Shown here piece by piece: positions 44,886 through 58,000 of a stretch of DNA of 64,000 bases. Position 1 is the stretch's first letter. Each line of letters opens with the position of its first letter. This DNA is from Albula goreensis. Lineage: Eukaryota; Chordata; Actinopteri; Albuliformes; Albulidae. A model generated the notes under the pieces. The model was not told where the DNA came from. It ran no database searches and saw only the letters and a program-made list of their open reading frames with translations. A program made the translations under genes and the position numbers. The stretch lies in assembly GCA_022829145.1 (NCBI GenBank), contig CM040744.1, positions 4,809,001 to 4,873,000 of the forward strand, in the 5' to 3' direction.

Positions 44886-47449
44886 GGAGCCCTGTAGGTG
44901 TAGGGTCACTGAGTATGAGGGGGTCCTGTGTGGGCTCTCTGGAGGCAGGGGCACTGAGTATGAGGGGCATTGTGGGGGGCAGTATTACTGAGGATGAGGG
45001 GTCCTGTGGGGGCCATGTGGGGGCAGGGTCACTGAGGATGAGGGGGTCCTGTGGGGCCCTGTGGGGCAGGGCACTGAGTATGAGGGGTCCAGTGGGGGCC
45101 TTGTGGGGCATTATCACTGAGGATGAGGTGGCCGTGTGGGGGCCTTGTGGGGGCAGGGTAACTGAGTATGAGGGGTCCTGTGGGGGCCCTCTGGGGGCAG
45201 TATCACTGAGGATGAGGGGGTCCTGTGGGGGCCCTGTGGGGGCAGGGGCACTGAGTATGAGGGGTCCTGTGGGGCCCTCTGGGGCAGTATCACTGAGGAT
45301 GAGGGGCCCTGTGGGGCCTTGTGGGGCAGGGTTACTGAGTATGAGGGGGTCCTGTGGGGGCCCGGTGGAGGCAGGGTCACTGAGTTTGAGGGGGTCCTGT
45401 AGGGGGCCCTGTAGGTAGGGTCACTGAGGATGAGGGGTCCTGTGGGGGCCCAGTGGGGCAGGGCCACTGAGTATGAGGGGTCCTGTGGGGCCTTGTTTGG
45501 CAGTATCACTGAGAATGAGGCCCTGTGGGGCCTTGTGTGGGGCAGGTCACTGAGTATGAGGGGGTCCCTGTGGGGCCCTGTGGGGCAGTATCACTGAGGA
45601 TGAGGGGTCCTTTAGGGCCCTGTGGGGGCAGGGGCACTGAGTATGAGGAGGTCCTGTGGGGCCATGTGGGGGCAGGGTCACTGAGTATGAGGGGGTCTTG
45701 TGGGGCCTTGGAGGGCAGCGTTACTGAGCATGAGGGGTCCTGTGGGCCCCTCTGGGGGGCATCACTGAGGATGAGGGGGTCCTGTGGGGCCCTGTGGGGG
45801 GGGGCACAGAATATGAGGGGGTCCTGTGGGGCCCTCTGGGGCAGTATCACTGAGAATGAGGTGGTCCTGTGGGGCCTTGTGGGGCAGGGTCACTGAGCAT
45901 GAGGGGGTCCTGTGGGGCCCAGTGGGCAGGTCACTGAGTTTGAGGGGGTCTTTAGGGGCCCTGTGGGGGCAGGGGCACTGAGTATGAGGGGGTCCTGTGG
46001 AGGCCTGTGGGGCAGTATCACTGAGGATGAGGGGCCCTGTGGGGCCTTTGTGGATCACTTGGAAAAGGGTCACTGAGCATGAGGGGGACCTGTGGGGCCC
46101 TGTAGGGGGCAGTATCACTGAGGATGAGGGGGTCCTGTGGGGGCCCTGTGGGAGCAGGGGCACAGAGTATGAGGGGGTCCTGTGTGGGCTATTTGGAGGC
46201 ATGGGCACTGAGGATGAGGGGGTCCTGTGTGGGCTTTTGGAGCAAGGGGCATTGAGTATGAGGGGGCCCTGTGGGGGCCCTGTGGGGAGCAGTATCAATG
46301 AGGATGAGGAGGTCTCTGGGGCGCCCAGTGGGGCAGGGTCACTGAGTATGAGGGTCCCTTTGGGAGCCCTGCAGGTGTAGGGTCACTGAGTATGAGGGGG
46401 TCCTGTGTGGGCTCTTTGGAGGCAGGGGCACTGAGTATGAGGGGGCCCTGGGGGGGCAGCAGGGATCACTGAGGATGAGGGGGTCCTGTGGGGCCATGTG
46501 GGGCAGGGTCACTGAGGATGAGGCCCTGTGGGGCCCTGTGGGGCAGGGTTACTGAGCATGAGGGGTCCTGTGGGGCCCTGTGGGGCAGTATCACTGAGGA
46601 TGAGGTGGTCCCTGAGGGGCCTTGTGGGGCAGGGTTACTGAGCATGAGGGTCCTGTGGGGCCCTGTGGGGCAGGGGAACAGAGATGACGGGGTCCTCTGG
46701 GGCCTTGGGGCAGGGCAGTATCACTGAGTTTGAGGGGTCCTGTGGAGGCCATGTGGGGCAGGGTATCACTGAGGATGAGGTGGCCCTGTGGGGCCTGTGG
46801 GGGCAGGGTCACTGAGTATGAGGGGGTCCTGTGGGGCCTGTGGGGACAGTATCACTGAGGTGAGGGGTCCTGCAGGGGCCCTGTGGGGCAGGGGCACTGA
46901 GCATGAGGGGGTCCTGAGGGGGCCCTGTGGGGCCCTGTGGGGCAGGGTCACTGAGTATGTGGGGTCCTCCAAAGCCTGTGGTAAGCAGGTAACTGAGGAT
47001 GAAGGGTCCTGTGGGGCCCTGTGGGGCAGTGTCACTGAGGATGAGGGGGTCCTGTGGGGGCCCTGTGGGGGCAGGGGCACTGAGTATGAGGGGGCTTTTT
47101 GGGGGCCCTGTGGGGCAGAGTCACTGAGCATGAGAAGGTCCTGTGGGGGCCTGTGGAGGCAGGGTCACTGAGTATGAGGGGCCCTGTGGAAGACCTGTGG
47201 GGGCAGGGGAACTGAGTATGAGGGGTTCCTGTGGGGGCCTTGTGGGGCAGTATCACTGAGAATGAGGGGCCCTTTGGGGGCCTGTGGGGGCAGGTTACTG
47301 AGCATGAGGGGTCTGTGGGGCTCTGTGGGACAGTGTCACTGAGGATGAGGAGTCCTGTGGAGCCCCTGTGGGGCAGTCACACTGAGTATGAGGGGGCCCT
47401 GTGGGGCAGTGTCACTGAGGATGAGGGGCCCTGTGGGGCCCTGTGGGGC
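44886..47449 (+). repeat. Module B and module E copies, decaying
   Basis: GCATTGTGGGGGGCAG (about 44,968) starts a module B copy. GGCATGGGCACTGAGG (about 46,197) and CAGGGGAACAGAG (about 46,671) mark a module E copy. Around 46,046-46,070 a unit is replaced by the odd GTGGATCACTTGGAAAAGGG. From here rightward, shortened G-runs and GCATGAGG variants become common. Confidence 0.72.
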
Positions 47450-49500
47450 AGGGTCACTGAGTATCAGGGGTCCTGTAGGGGCCCAGTGGAGGCAGGGTCA
47501 CTGAGGATGAGGGGGTCCTGTGGGGCCTCTGGGGCAGTGTCACTGAGGAAGAGGGGTCCTGTGGGGCCCTGTGGGGGCAGGGGCAATGAGTATGAGGGTC
47601 CTGTGGGGCCTGTGGGGCAGGATCACTGAGGATGAAGTGGCCCTGTGGGGCCTTTGGGGGCAGGGTTACTGAGTATGAGGGGTCCTGTGGGGCCCTGTGG
47701 GGCAGGGGCACTGAGTGATGAGTGGGTCCTGTGGGGCCTTTAAAGGGCAGTATCACTTGGATCAGGGTCCTATATGGGGGCAGTATCACTGAGGAGGAGT
47801 GGTTCCTGTGGGGGCCCTGTGGGGCAGGGTCACTGAGTATGAGGGGGTCCTGTGGGGGACTTGTGGGGGCAGTATCATTGAGGTTCAGGGCGTCATGTAG
47901 GGGGCCCTGTGGGGCAGTATCACTGAGGATGAGGCCCTGTGGGGCCCTGTGGGGCAGGTCACTGAGTATGAGGGGGCCTGTGGGGAGCCCTGTGGGTTCA
48001 GTATCACTGAGGATGAGGGGTACTTTAGGGCCCTGTGGGGCAGGGCACTGAGTATGAGGGGTCCTGTGGAGGCAGGGTCATTGAGTATGAGGGGTCCTGT
48101 GGGGCACTGTGGGGACAGGGTCACTGAGTATGTAGGGGTCCTGTGGGGGCCCTGTCGGGGCAGGGTCACTGAGGATGAGGGGGTCCTGTGGGGCTTTGGA
48201 GCAAGGTCACTGAGTATGAGGGGTCCCTGTTGGAGCATTGTAGGAGCAGGGTCACTGAGGATGAGGGGTTCTGTGGGGGCCCCCTGGGGACAGGGTCACT
48301 GAGTATGAGGGTCCCTGCAGGATGGCCCTGTGAGGTGCAGGGTCACTGAGCATGAGGGGTCCTGTGGGGCCCTGTGGGGCAGTATCACTGAGGATGAAGT
48401 GGCCCTGTGGGGCCCCTGTGGGGGCAGGGTCACTGAGTATGAGGGGTCCTGTGGGGGCCTGTGGTTCAGTATCACTGAGGATGAGGGGGTCCTTTAGGGG
48501 CCCTGTAGGGGCAGGGGCACTGAGATGAGGGGGTCCTGTGGAGGCAGGGTCACTGAGGATGAGGGGGTCCTGTGGGGGCCCTGTCGGGACAGGGTCACTG
48601 AGTATGTGGAGGTCCTGTGGGGCCCTGTGGGGGCAGGGTCACTGAGGATGAGGGGTCCTGGGATCTTTGGAGCAAGGGCACTGAGTATGAGGGGCCCTGT
48701 GGGGCCCTTAGGGGCGCAGTATCACTGAGGATGACGGGGTCCTGTGGGGCCATGTGGGGGCAGGGTCACTGAGATGAGGGTCCTGTGGAGCCTTGGGGGC
48801 AGGGTCACTGAGGATGAGGGGGTCCTGTGGGGCTCTTGGAGGCAGGGCACTGAGTTTGAGGGTAGCCTGTGGGAGCCCTCTGGGGCAGGGTCACAGAGCA
48901 TGAGGGTCCTGTGGGAGCCCTGTGGGGGCAGGGTCACTGAGCATGAGGGGTCCTGTGGAGCCCTGTGGGGGCAGGGTCACTGAGTATGAGGGGTCCTGTG
49001 GGGCTCTTTGGAGGCAGGGGGCACTGAGGATGAGGGGGTCCTGTGGGGCCTCTTGGGAGCAAGGGGCACTGAGTATGAGGGGCCCTGTGGGGAGCAGTAT
49101 CAGTGAGGATGAGGAGGTCCTCTGGGGCCCTGTGGGGCAGGGTCACTGAGTATGAGGGTCCCTGTGGGCCCTGCAGGTTTAGGTCACTGAGTATGAGGGG
49201 TCCTCTCTGGGCTCTTTGGAGGCAGGGGCACTGAGTTTGAGGGGCCCTGTGGGGCCCTGGGGGCAGTATCAATGAGGATGAGGGGGTTCTGTGGGGCCTC
49301 TGTGGACAGGGTCACTGAGCATGAGGGGTCCCTGTGGGAGCCCCAGGTGCAGGGTCACTGAGTATGAGGGGGTCCTGTGTGGGCCTTGGAGGCAGGGCAC
49401 TGAGTATGAGGGGTCCTTGGGGGCAGTATCACTGAGGATGAGGGGGTCCTGTGGAGGCCATGTGGGGACAGGGTCACTGAGGATGACGAGGGGTCCTGTG
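47450..49500 (+). repeat. Modules F and C joined to superblock S3, copy 3
   Basis: TATCAGGGG (47462), CACTTGGATCAGGG (about 47,754), TTCAGGGCGTC (47884), GGGTTCAG (47994), TTGGAGCATTG (48230), GACGGGGTCC (48732) and GGTTTAGG (49177) follow the order of 39.0-40.6 kb and 24.8-26.5 kb. Between 47994 and 49177 this copy spans 1,183 bp, against 1,229 bp in copy 1. The loss is spread evenly, as expected for many single-base G-run deletions. Confidence 0.82.
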
Positions 49501-49599
49501 GGCCCTCAAAGGTATCACTGAGGATGAGGGGGTCTGTGGGGCCCTGTGGGGCAGGGCACTGAGTATGAGGGGTCCTGTGGGGCCTTGTGGGGCAGTATC

Positions 49600-50160
49600 A
49601 CTGAGGATGAGGGGGTGTGGGAGCCCTGTAGGGTCAGGGTCACTGAGTATGAGGGGGTCCCTGTGTGGGCTCCTTGGAGGCAGGGCACTGAGCTGAGGGT
49701 GCCCTGTGGGGAGCCCTCTGGGGCAGGGTCACTGAGCATGAGGGGTCCCTGTGGGGTCCCTGTGGGGGCAGGGTCAATGAATATGAGGGGTCCCTAGGGG
49801 CCCGGTGAGGCAGGGTCACTGAGTATGAGGGGCCCTGTGTGGCCCTTGGAGGCAGGGTCACTGAGCTTGAGGGTGCCCTGTGGGAGCCCTCTGGGGCAGG
49901 GTAACTGAGTATGAGGGGTCCTGTGGGGTCCCTGTGGGGGCAGGGTCAATGAATATGAGGGGGGTCCTGTAGGGGCCCGGTGGAGGCAGGGTCACTGAGG
50001 CATGAGGGGGCCCTGTGGGCCCTGGGGGGCAGTGTCACTGAGGATGAGGGGTCCTGTGGGGTCCTGTGGGGGCCCTGTAAATAGGGGCACTGAGATGAGG
50101 GGGTCCTGTGGGGCCCTATGGGGGCAGTATCACTAGGATAAGGGGGTCCTGTGGGGCCCT
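49600..50160 (+). repeat. Module A with internal duplication
   Basis: GAGCCCTGTAGGGTCAGG and GGGCTCCTTGGAGG open the module at about 49,620. The AATGAATATGAGG part then occurs twice (about 49,771 and 49,944), each preceded by GGTGCCCTGTGGG units, so about 170 bp is duplicated inside the module. CACTAGGATAAGGG closes it near 50,130. Confidence 0.78.
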
Positions 50161-52919
50161 GCAGGTGTAGGGTCACTGAGGATGAGGGGGTCCTGTGGGG
50201 CCCAGTGGGGGAAAAGGCCACTGAGTATGAGGGGTCCTGTGGGGCCCTCTAAACAGCACTGAGAATGAGGTGGCCCTGTGGGGCCTTGTGGGGGCAGGCC
50301 ACTGAGCATGAGGGGGTCCTGTGGGGCCCTGTGGGGCAGTATCACTGAGGATGAGGGGCCTGTGGGGTCCTGGGGCCCTGTGGGGGCCCAGGGCACTGAA
50401 TATGAGGGGGTTCTGTGGGGGCCCTGTGGGCAGTATCACTTAGATAAGGGGGTCCTGTGGGGGCCTGTAGGTGTAGGGTCACTGAGTATGAGGGGGTCCT
50501 GTGTGGGCTCTCTGGAGGCAGGGCACTGAGTATGAGGGGGCATTGTGGGGGCAGTATTACTGAGGATGAGGGGGTCCTGTGGGGCCATTTGGGGCAGGGG
50601 CACTTGAGTATGAGGGGTCCTGTAGAGGGCCATGTGGGGGCAGGGTCACTGAGTATGTGCAGGGTGTTGTGGGGGCCTTGTGGGGCAGGGTTACTGAGTA
50701 TGAGGGGGTCCTGTGGGGCAGTATCACTGAGGTGAGGGGGTCCCAGGGGGCCCTGTGGGGGCAGGGCTTTGAGTATGACGGTCCTGTGGGGGCCATGTGG
50801 GGAGCAAAGAGGCATGTGGGGTCTTGTGGGGTAGGGTCAGGGGCACTGAGGATGATGGGGGTCCTCTGTGGGCTCTTTGGAGGCAGGGGCACTGAGTATG
50901 AGGGGGCCCTGTGGGGGGCAGTATCCTGAGGATGAGGGGGTCCTGTGGGGCCATGGTGGAGGCAGTGGGTCACTGGAGTTTGAGGGTCCCTGTGGGGGCC
51001 CAGAGGGCAAGGTCACTGAGGATGTGAGGGGTCCTGTGGGGGCCCTGCAAAGAAAAGCCACTCAGTATGAGGGGGTCCTGTGGGGGCCTTGTGGGGCAGT
51101 ATCACTGAGGATGAGTGGTCCTGTGGGGCCCTTTGGGGCAGGGTTACTGAGCATGAGGGGGTCCTGTGGGGCCCATCCTGGGTCAGTGATCACTGAGGGG
51201 TCTTATGGGGCTCTTGGAGGCAGGGGCACTGCATGAGTATGAGGGGGCCCTGTGGGGCAGTATCACTGAGGATGAGGGGTCCTGTGGGGGCCTGTGGGGG
51301 CAGGGTCACTGAGGATGAGGGGGTCCTGTGGGGCCTCAAAGGGCAGGGTCACTGAGTTTGAGGTCCTGTGGGGGCCCTGTGGGGCATGGGGCACAAAGCA
51401 TGAGGGGTCCTGTGGGGCTTTGTGGGGCAGTATCACTGAGGATGAGGTGGCCCTGTGGGGCCTTGTGGGGCAGGGTTATTGAGCATGAGGGGGACCTGTG
51501 GGGCCCTGTGGGGCAGCATCACTGAAGATGAGGGGTCCTGTGGGGCCCTGGGGAGCAGGGGCACAGAGTATGAGGGTCCTGTGGGCTATTTGGAGGCATG
51601 GGCACTGAGGATGAGGGGTCCTGTGGGCTTTTTGGGCAAGGGCATTGAGTATGAGTGGGGCCCTGTGGGTATTCAGTATCAATGAGGATGAGGAGGTCCT
51701 GTGGGGCCCAGTGGGGGCAGGGTCACTGAGTATGAGGGGTCCCTGTGGGGAGCCCAGGTGCAGGGTCACTGAGTATGAAGGGTCCTGTGTGGCTCTCTTG
51801 GAGGCAGGGCACTGAGTATGAGGGGGCCCTGTAAAAGTATCACTGAGGATGAGGGTCCTGGGAGCCATGTGGGCAGGGGATGAGGATGAGGTGGCCCTGT
51901 AAAACTTGGAGCAAGCAGGGTCACTGAGCATGGGGGTTCTGTGGGGCCTGTAGGGGACAGTATCACTTATGGATGAGGTGGCCCTGTGGGGGCCTTGTGG
52001 GGGCAGGGTTACTGAGCATGAGGGGTCCTGTAGGGCCCTGTAAAGCAGGGGAACAGAGCATGTCCTGTGGGGGCCTCCAAAATTTAAAAAGCAGTAACAC
52101 TGAGTTTGAGGGGGTCCTGTGGAGGCCTTGTGGGGCAGTATCACTGAGGATGAGGTGGCCCTGTAAATTTGTGGGGCAGGGCTACTGAGCATGAGGGTGT
52201 CCTGTGGGGCCCTGTGGGGGCAGTATCACTGGGGGTGAGGGGGTCCTGTAGGGCCCTGTAGGGGGCAGGGGCACTGAGTATGAGGGGTCCTGTGGGGCCA
52301 TGGGAGGCAAAAACTGAGTATGAGGGCCTGTTGTAGGAGCCTTGTGGGGGGCAGGCACTGAGCATGAGGGGTCCTGTGGTGGCCCTGCAGGTATCACTGA
52401 GGATGAGGGGATCCTGTGGGCTCCTGGGAGGCAGGGTCACTGAGTTTGAGGGTCCCTGTAGTGGAGCCCTAGGTGCAGGGCACTGAGCATGAGGGGGCCC
52501 TGTGGCTTTTGGAGTGTCACTGAGCATATGAGGGGCCCTGTGGGGGCAGGGTCACTGAATATCAGAGGGGTTCGTAGGGGCCCAGTGGAGGCAGGGTCAC
52601 TGAGTTTTAGGGGGTCCTGGGGCCCTCTGGGGCAGTGTCACTGGAAGAGGGGGTCCTGTGGGGCCCTGTGTGGGGCAATGAGTATGAGGGTCAATGTGGG
52701 GGCAGTATCTCTGAGGATGAGGGGGTCCTGGGGGCCTCGTGGAGGCAGGGTCACTGAGTTTGAGGGTCCTGTAAGCCATGGGGGCAGGGTCAGTGAGGAT
52801 GAGGGGGTCCTGTGGGGGCCTCTCTGGGGGCAGCATCACTGAGGATGAGGGGTCCTCTGTGGGGCCCTGTGGGGCAGGGGCACTGAGTATGAGGGGGTCC
52901 TGTGGGGGCCTTGTGGGGC
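50161..52919 (+). repeat. Decayed superblock S2-like units with A-rich islands
   Basis: Traces of superblock S2 remain: GGGCTTTGAGTATGACGG (about 50,765), GGCATGGGCACTGAGG (about 51,595), CAGGGGAACAGAG (about 52,048), GAATATCAGAGGGG (about 52,557) and GAGTTTTAGGGGG. Units are often broken. A-rich islands interrupt G-runs, such as GCAAAGAAAAGCC (51048), TGTAAAACTTGG (about 51,899) and CCAAAATTTAAAAAG (52077). Confidence 0.72.
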
Positions 52920-55090
52920 AGTATCACTGAGGATGAGGGGTCGTGGGAGCCCTGCAGTCAGGGTCACTGAGGATGAGGGGGTCCTGTGTGGGCTCTTGGA
53001 GGCAGGGGCACTGAGTTTGAGGGTGCCCTGTGAGCCCTCTGGGGGCAGGGTAACTGAGCATGAGGGGTCCTCTGTGGGAGCCCTGTAGGGGCAGGGTCAC
53101 TGATTATGAGGGGGTCCTGTGGGGCTCTTGGAGGCAGGGGCACTGAGGATGAGGGGTCCTCTGGGCTTTTTGGACAGGGGCACTGGAGTATGAGGGGGCC
53201 TGTGGGGGCAGCATCACTGAGGATGAGGGGTCCTGTGGGGCCCGGTGCAGCAGGTCACTGAGCATGAGGGGTCCTGTGGGGCCCTGTGGGGCAGGGTAAC
53301 TGAGTATGAGGGGCCCTGTGGGAGCCCTGTGGGGGCAGAGTAACTGAGTATGAGGGGTCCTGTGGGGCCCAGTGGGGCAGGGGCACTGAGTATGAGGGGG
53401 TCCTGTGGGGGTCTTGTGGGGCCAGTACCACTGAGGATGGTGGCTCGGTATCTCTGTGGGGGACGAGGGTCCTGAGCATGAGGTTCCTGTGGGGCCCTGT
53501 GGGGCAGTATCACAGAGGATGAGGGGGTCCTTTAGGGCCCTGTGGGGCAGGGTCACTGAGCATGAGGGGCCTGTGGGGCCCTGTGGGGGCAGGGTCACTG
53601 AGGATGAGGGGGTCCTGGGGGCCCTGATGCAGTATCACTGAGGATGAGGGGGTCATGTGGGGCCCTGTGGGGACTGGGGTCACTGAGTATGAGGGGTCCT
53701 GTGGGGAGCAGTATCATCATGAGGATGAGGAGGTCCTCTGGGGGATCTGTGGGGCAGGGTCACTGAGTATGAGGGGTCCCTGTGGGAGCCCTGTAGGTGC
53801 AGGGTCACTGAGCATGAGGGGGTCCTGTGTGGGCTCCTGGAGGCAGGGCACTGAGTATGAGGGGGTCCTGTGGGGGAAGGGGCAGTATCACTGAGGATGA
53901 GGGTCCCCTGGGGGCCTTGTAAAAGGGGCAGGGCACTGAGTATGAGTGGGTCCTGGGGCCTTTTGGGGGCAGTATCACTGAGGATGAGGGGTCCTGTGGG
54001 GCCCGTGTGGGCAGTATCACTGAGGAGGAGTGGTTCCTGTGGGGGCCCTGTGGGGGCAGGGTCACTGAGCATGAGGGGGTCCTGTGGGGGACTTGGAGGC
54101 AGGGTATCATTGAGGTTGAGGGGTCATGTGGGGCCATGGGGGCAGTATCACTGAGGATGAGGTGGCCCTGTGGGGGCCTTGGGGGGCAGGTTGCTGACAT
54201 GAGGGGGTCCTGTGGGGCCCTGTGGGTTCAGTATCACTGAGGATGAGGGGTCCTTTAGGGGCCCTTTGGGTGGGGCAGGGCACTGAGTATGAGGGGCCCT
54301 GTGGGGACAGGGTCACTGAGGATGAGGGGTCTTGTGGGGCCCTGTGGGGCAGGGTCACTGAGGATGAGGGGGTCCTGTGGGGCTCTTGGAGGCAGGGGCA
54401 CTGAGTATGAGGGGGCCTGAGGGGGCCCTGTGGGGACAGTATCACTGAGGATGACTTGATCCTGTGGGGCCCCTGTGGGGGCAGGGTCACTGAGTATGAG
54501 GGGGTCCTGTAGGGGTCATGTGGAGGCAGGGTCACTGGAGGATGAGGGGGTCCTGGTTGGGGTCTTGTGGGGGCAGGGTCACTGAGGATGAGGGGCCCTG
54601 TGGGGGCCTTTGGGGCAGGGTTACTGAGCATGAGGGGTCCTGTGGGGCCCTGTAAAGCAGTATCACTGAGGATGAGGGGTCCTGTAGGAGCCCTGTAGGT
54701 GTAGGGGTCACTGAGTATGAGGGGTCCTGTGGGGCCTCTTGGGGCAGGGCACTGGAGGATGAGGGGGCCCTGTGGGGGCAGTATCACTGAAGATGAGGGG
54801 TCCTGTGGGAGCATGTGGGGGCAGGTCTGAGATGAGGGGGTCCTGTGGGAAGCAGGGCATCACTGAGGATGAGGGGGTCCTGTGGGGCCCTGTGGGGCAG
54901 GGTCACTGAGCATGAGGAGGTCCTGTGGGGGCCCTGCAGGGAAAGGTTAACAGAGGATGAGGGGGCCTGTGGGGCCTGGTGAGCAGGTCACTGAGCATGA
55001 GGGGGTCCTGTGGGGCCCTATAGGGCAGGGTCACTGAGGATGAGGGGGTTCCATGGGGCCTGGGGGGCCACTGAGCATGAGGGGGTCCTG
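52920..55090 (+). repeat. Superblock S1, copy 3
   Basis: GGGTCGTGGGAGCC (about 52,939), GATTATGAGG (about 53,101), GTACCACTGAGG (53425), ACTTGATCC (54454), CACTGAAGATG (about 54,784), GGTTAACAGAGG (54945) and CCCTATAGGG (about 55,016) repeat the order of copies 1 and 2. The offset to copy 1 drifts only from 51,384 to 51,365 over about 1.9 kb. Similarity is lost after about 55,090. Confidence 0.82.
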
Positions 55091-58000
55091 TGTATCACTG
55101 AGGAGGGCCACTGAGTATGGGGGTCCTGTGGGGCCCTGTGGGGGCAGGTCACTGAGGATGAGGTCCTGTGGGGGCCCTGTGGGGCAGGGTCACTGAGTAT
55201 GAGGGGTCCTGTGGGGCCCTGTGGGGCAGGGCATCATTGAGGATGAGGGGCCCTGTGGGGGCCCTTGGGGCAGGGTCACTGAGCATGAGGGGGTCCTGTG
55301 GGGCCCTGTAAAGGTATCACTGAGGATGAGGGGGTCCTGTGGGGATCTTGGGGCAGGGCACTGAGGATGAGGCCTGTGGGGCCCTGGGGCAGGGCATTGA
55401 GTATCACTGAGGATGAGGGGTCCTGGGGTCTGTGGGGCAGGGTCACTGAGGATGAGGGGCCCTGTGGGAGCCCTGTAGGGGCAGGGTCACTGAGCATGAG
55501 GGGTCCTGAGAATGTGGCTCTTGGGAGGCAGGGGCACTGAGGATGAGGGCCCTGTGGGGGTCTTTGGGGCAGGGTCACTGAGGATGAGGGGTCCTGTGGG
55601 GCCCTGTGGGGGCAGGGTCACTGAGGATGAGGGGCCTGTGAGGCCCTGTGGGTGCAGGGTCACTGAGCATGAGGGGGTGAGGGTAGGGGTCCTTTGGAGG
55701 CAGGGTCACTGAGCATGAGGGGTCCTGTGGGGGCAGCATCACTGAGATGAGGGGTCCTGTGCCCAGTGGGGCAGGGTCAGGGTCACTGAGGATGAGGGGG
55801 TCCTGTGGGGCCCTCAAAGGGGCATCACTGAGGATGAGGGGGTCCAGTGGGGCCCTGTAAGGCAGGGGCACTGAGCATGAGGGGTCCTGTGGGGCCTGTG
55901 GGGCAGCATCACTGAGGATGAGGGGTGAGGGGCCCTGAGGGTCAGGGTCACTGAGGATGAGGGGTCCTGTGGGGCCCTTGGGGCAGGGCACTGAGGATGA
56001 GGTGGCCCTGTGGGGGCTCTGGGGCAGGGTAACTGAGCATGAGGGTCCTGTGGGGCCCCTGTGGGGCAGGGTCATGAACATGAGGCTCTGAGGGTCACTG
56101 TGGAGGCAGGGTCACTGAGTATGAGGGGCCCTGCAGGGGCCCTGGGGGCAGTATCACTGAGGATGAGGGGCCCTGTGGGGCCCTGTGGGGCAGGGGCACT
56201 GAGCATGAGGGGTCCTGTGGGGCTTGTAAAGGCAGCATCAATTGAGGATGAGGGGGTCCCAGGGGAGCCCTTAGGGTCAGGGTCACTGAGCATGAGGGGC
56301 CTCTGGGGCAAAATGTGAGGCAGGGTCACTGAGTTTGAGCATGAGGGGGCCTGTGGGGCAGGGTCACTGAGGATGAGGGGTCCTGTGGGGCCCTGTGGGG
56401 CAGGGTCACTGAGGATGAGGGGGTCCTGTGGGGCCCTGTGGGGCAGGGTCACTGAGGATGAGGGGTCCTGTGGGGCCTTGTGGGGCATTATCACTGAGGA
56501 TGAGGTCCTGTGGGGGTCCAGGGGCACTGAGGGGCAGGTCATCACTGAGCATGAGGGGTCCGAGGGGGCCCTTGGAGGCAGGGCACTGAGCATGAGGCCT
56601 GTGGGGGCAGCATCACTGAGGATGAGGGGTCCCTGGGGCCCTGTGGGGCAGGGTCACTGAGGATGAGGGGGTCCTGTGGGGCCCTCTGGGGCAGGCATCA
56701 CTGAGGATGAGGGGGTCCTGTGGGGCTCTTGCAGCAGGGCACTGAGATGAGGGTCCTGTGGGGGCCCTGGGGCAGCATCACTGAGGATGAGGTCCTGGAG
56801 CCTGTGGGGGTCACTGAGCATGAGGGGTCCTGTGGGGCCCTGTGGGGGCATGGGCACTGAGCATGAGGGTCCTGTGGGCCTGTAAAAGGTGCAGGGCACT
56901 GAGAATGAAGGGGTCCTGTGGGGCCTGTGGGGCAGGTCACTGAATATGAGTGGGGTCCTGTGGGGGCCCCTGCAGGGGGCAGGGTCACTGAGATGAGGGG
57001 CCCTGTAGGGGCCCTGTGGGGCAGGGTCACTGAGGATGAGGGGGTCCAAAGGGGGTGGGGCAGCAGTATCACTGAGGATGAGGGTCCCAGGGCACTGAGT
57101 ATGAGGGGCCCTGTGGGGGCCTTGGTGGGGGCAGCATCACTGAGGATGAGGGGGTCCTGTGGGGCTCTTGGAGGCAGGCACTGAGCATGAGGGGTCCTGT
57201 GGGGCAGCATCACTGAGGATGAGGTCCAGGGTCACTGAGGATGAGGGGGTCCTGTAAGAGGCAGGGGCACTGAGATGAGGGGTCCTGTGGGGGGCAGTAT
57301 CAATGAGGATGAGGAGGTCCCACACTGAGCATGAGGGTGGTCCTGTAGCCTCCAGGGGCAGGGTCACTGAGGATGAGGGGGTCCTGTGGGGTTTCTGTGG
57401 GGCAGGGCACTGAGTATGAGGGGTCCCTGGGGTGGGGGCAGCATCACTGAGATGAGGGGTCCTGTGGGGCCCTGTGGGGCAGGGTCACTGAGCATGAGGG
57501 GTCCTGTGGGGCCTCCGGGGAGGGTCACTGAGCATGAGGGTCCTGTGGGGGCCCTGTAGGGGCAGGGTCACTGAGGATGAGGGGTCCTGTGGGGCCCTGT
57601 GGGGCAGGGGCACTGAGCATGAGGTCCTGTGGGGCCCTGTGGGGCAGCATCACTGAGGATGAGAGGGGTCCTGTGGGGGATCTTGTAAAGCAGGGGCACT
57701 GAGCATGAGGGGTCCTGTGGGGCCCTGTGGGGGCAGGCATCACTGGAGGATGAGGGGGTCCTGTGGGGGCCCTGTGGGGCAGGGTCACTGAGCATGAGGG
57801 GGTCCTGTGGGCCCTGTGGGGCAGGGTCACTGAGGATGAGGGGGTCCTGTGGCATCTTTGGGCAGGGTCACTGAGAATGAGGGGGTCCTGTGGGGCCCTG
57901 TGGGGTCAGGAGTCACTGAGGAGGTCCTGTGGGGCCCTGTGGGGGCAGGGTCACTGAGTATGAGGGGGTCCTGTGGGCCCTGTGGGGCAGGGTCACTGAG

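Noticed and set aside
46046-46072. GTGGATCACTTGGAAAAGGG as unique inserted sequence
   Set aside because: It is under 30 bp, is flanked directly by normal units, and can be read as a damaged unit. Too short to call.
52077-52092. CCAAAATTTAAAAAG as an A/T-rich regulatory site or transposon poly-A remnant
   Set aside because: It sits in place of a G-run within a unit, with no target-site duplication or element body, and belongs to a family of similar TGTAAA islands in the low-quality right part.
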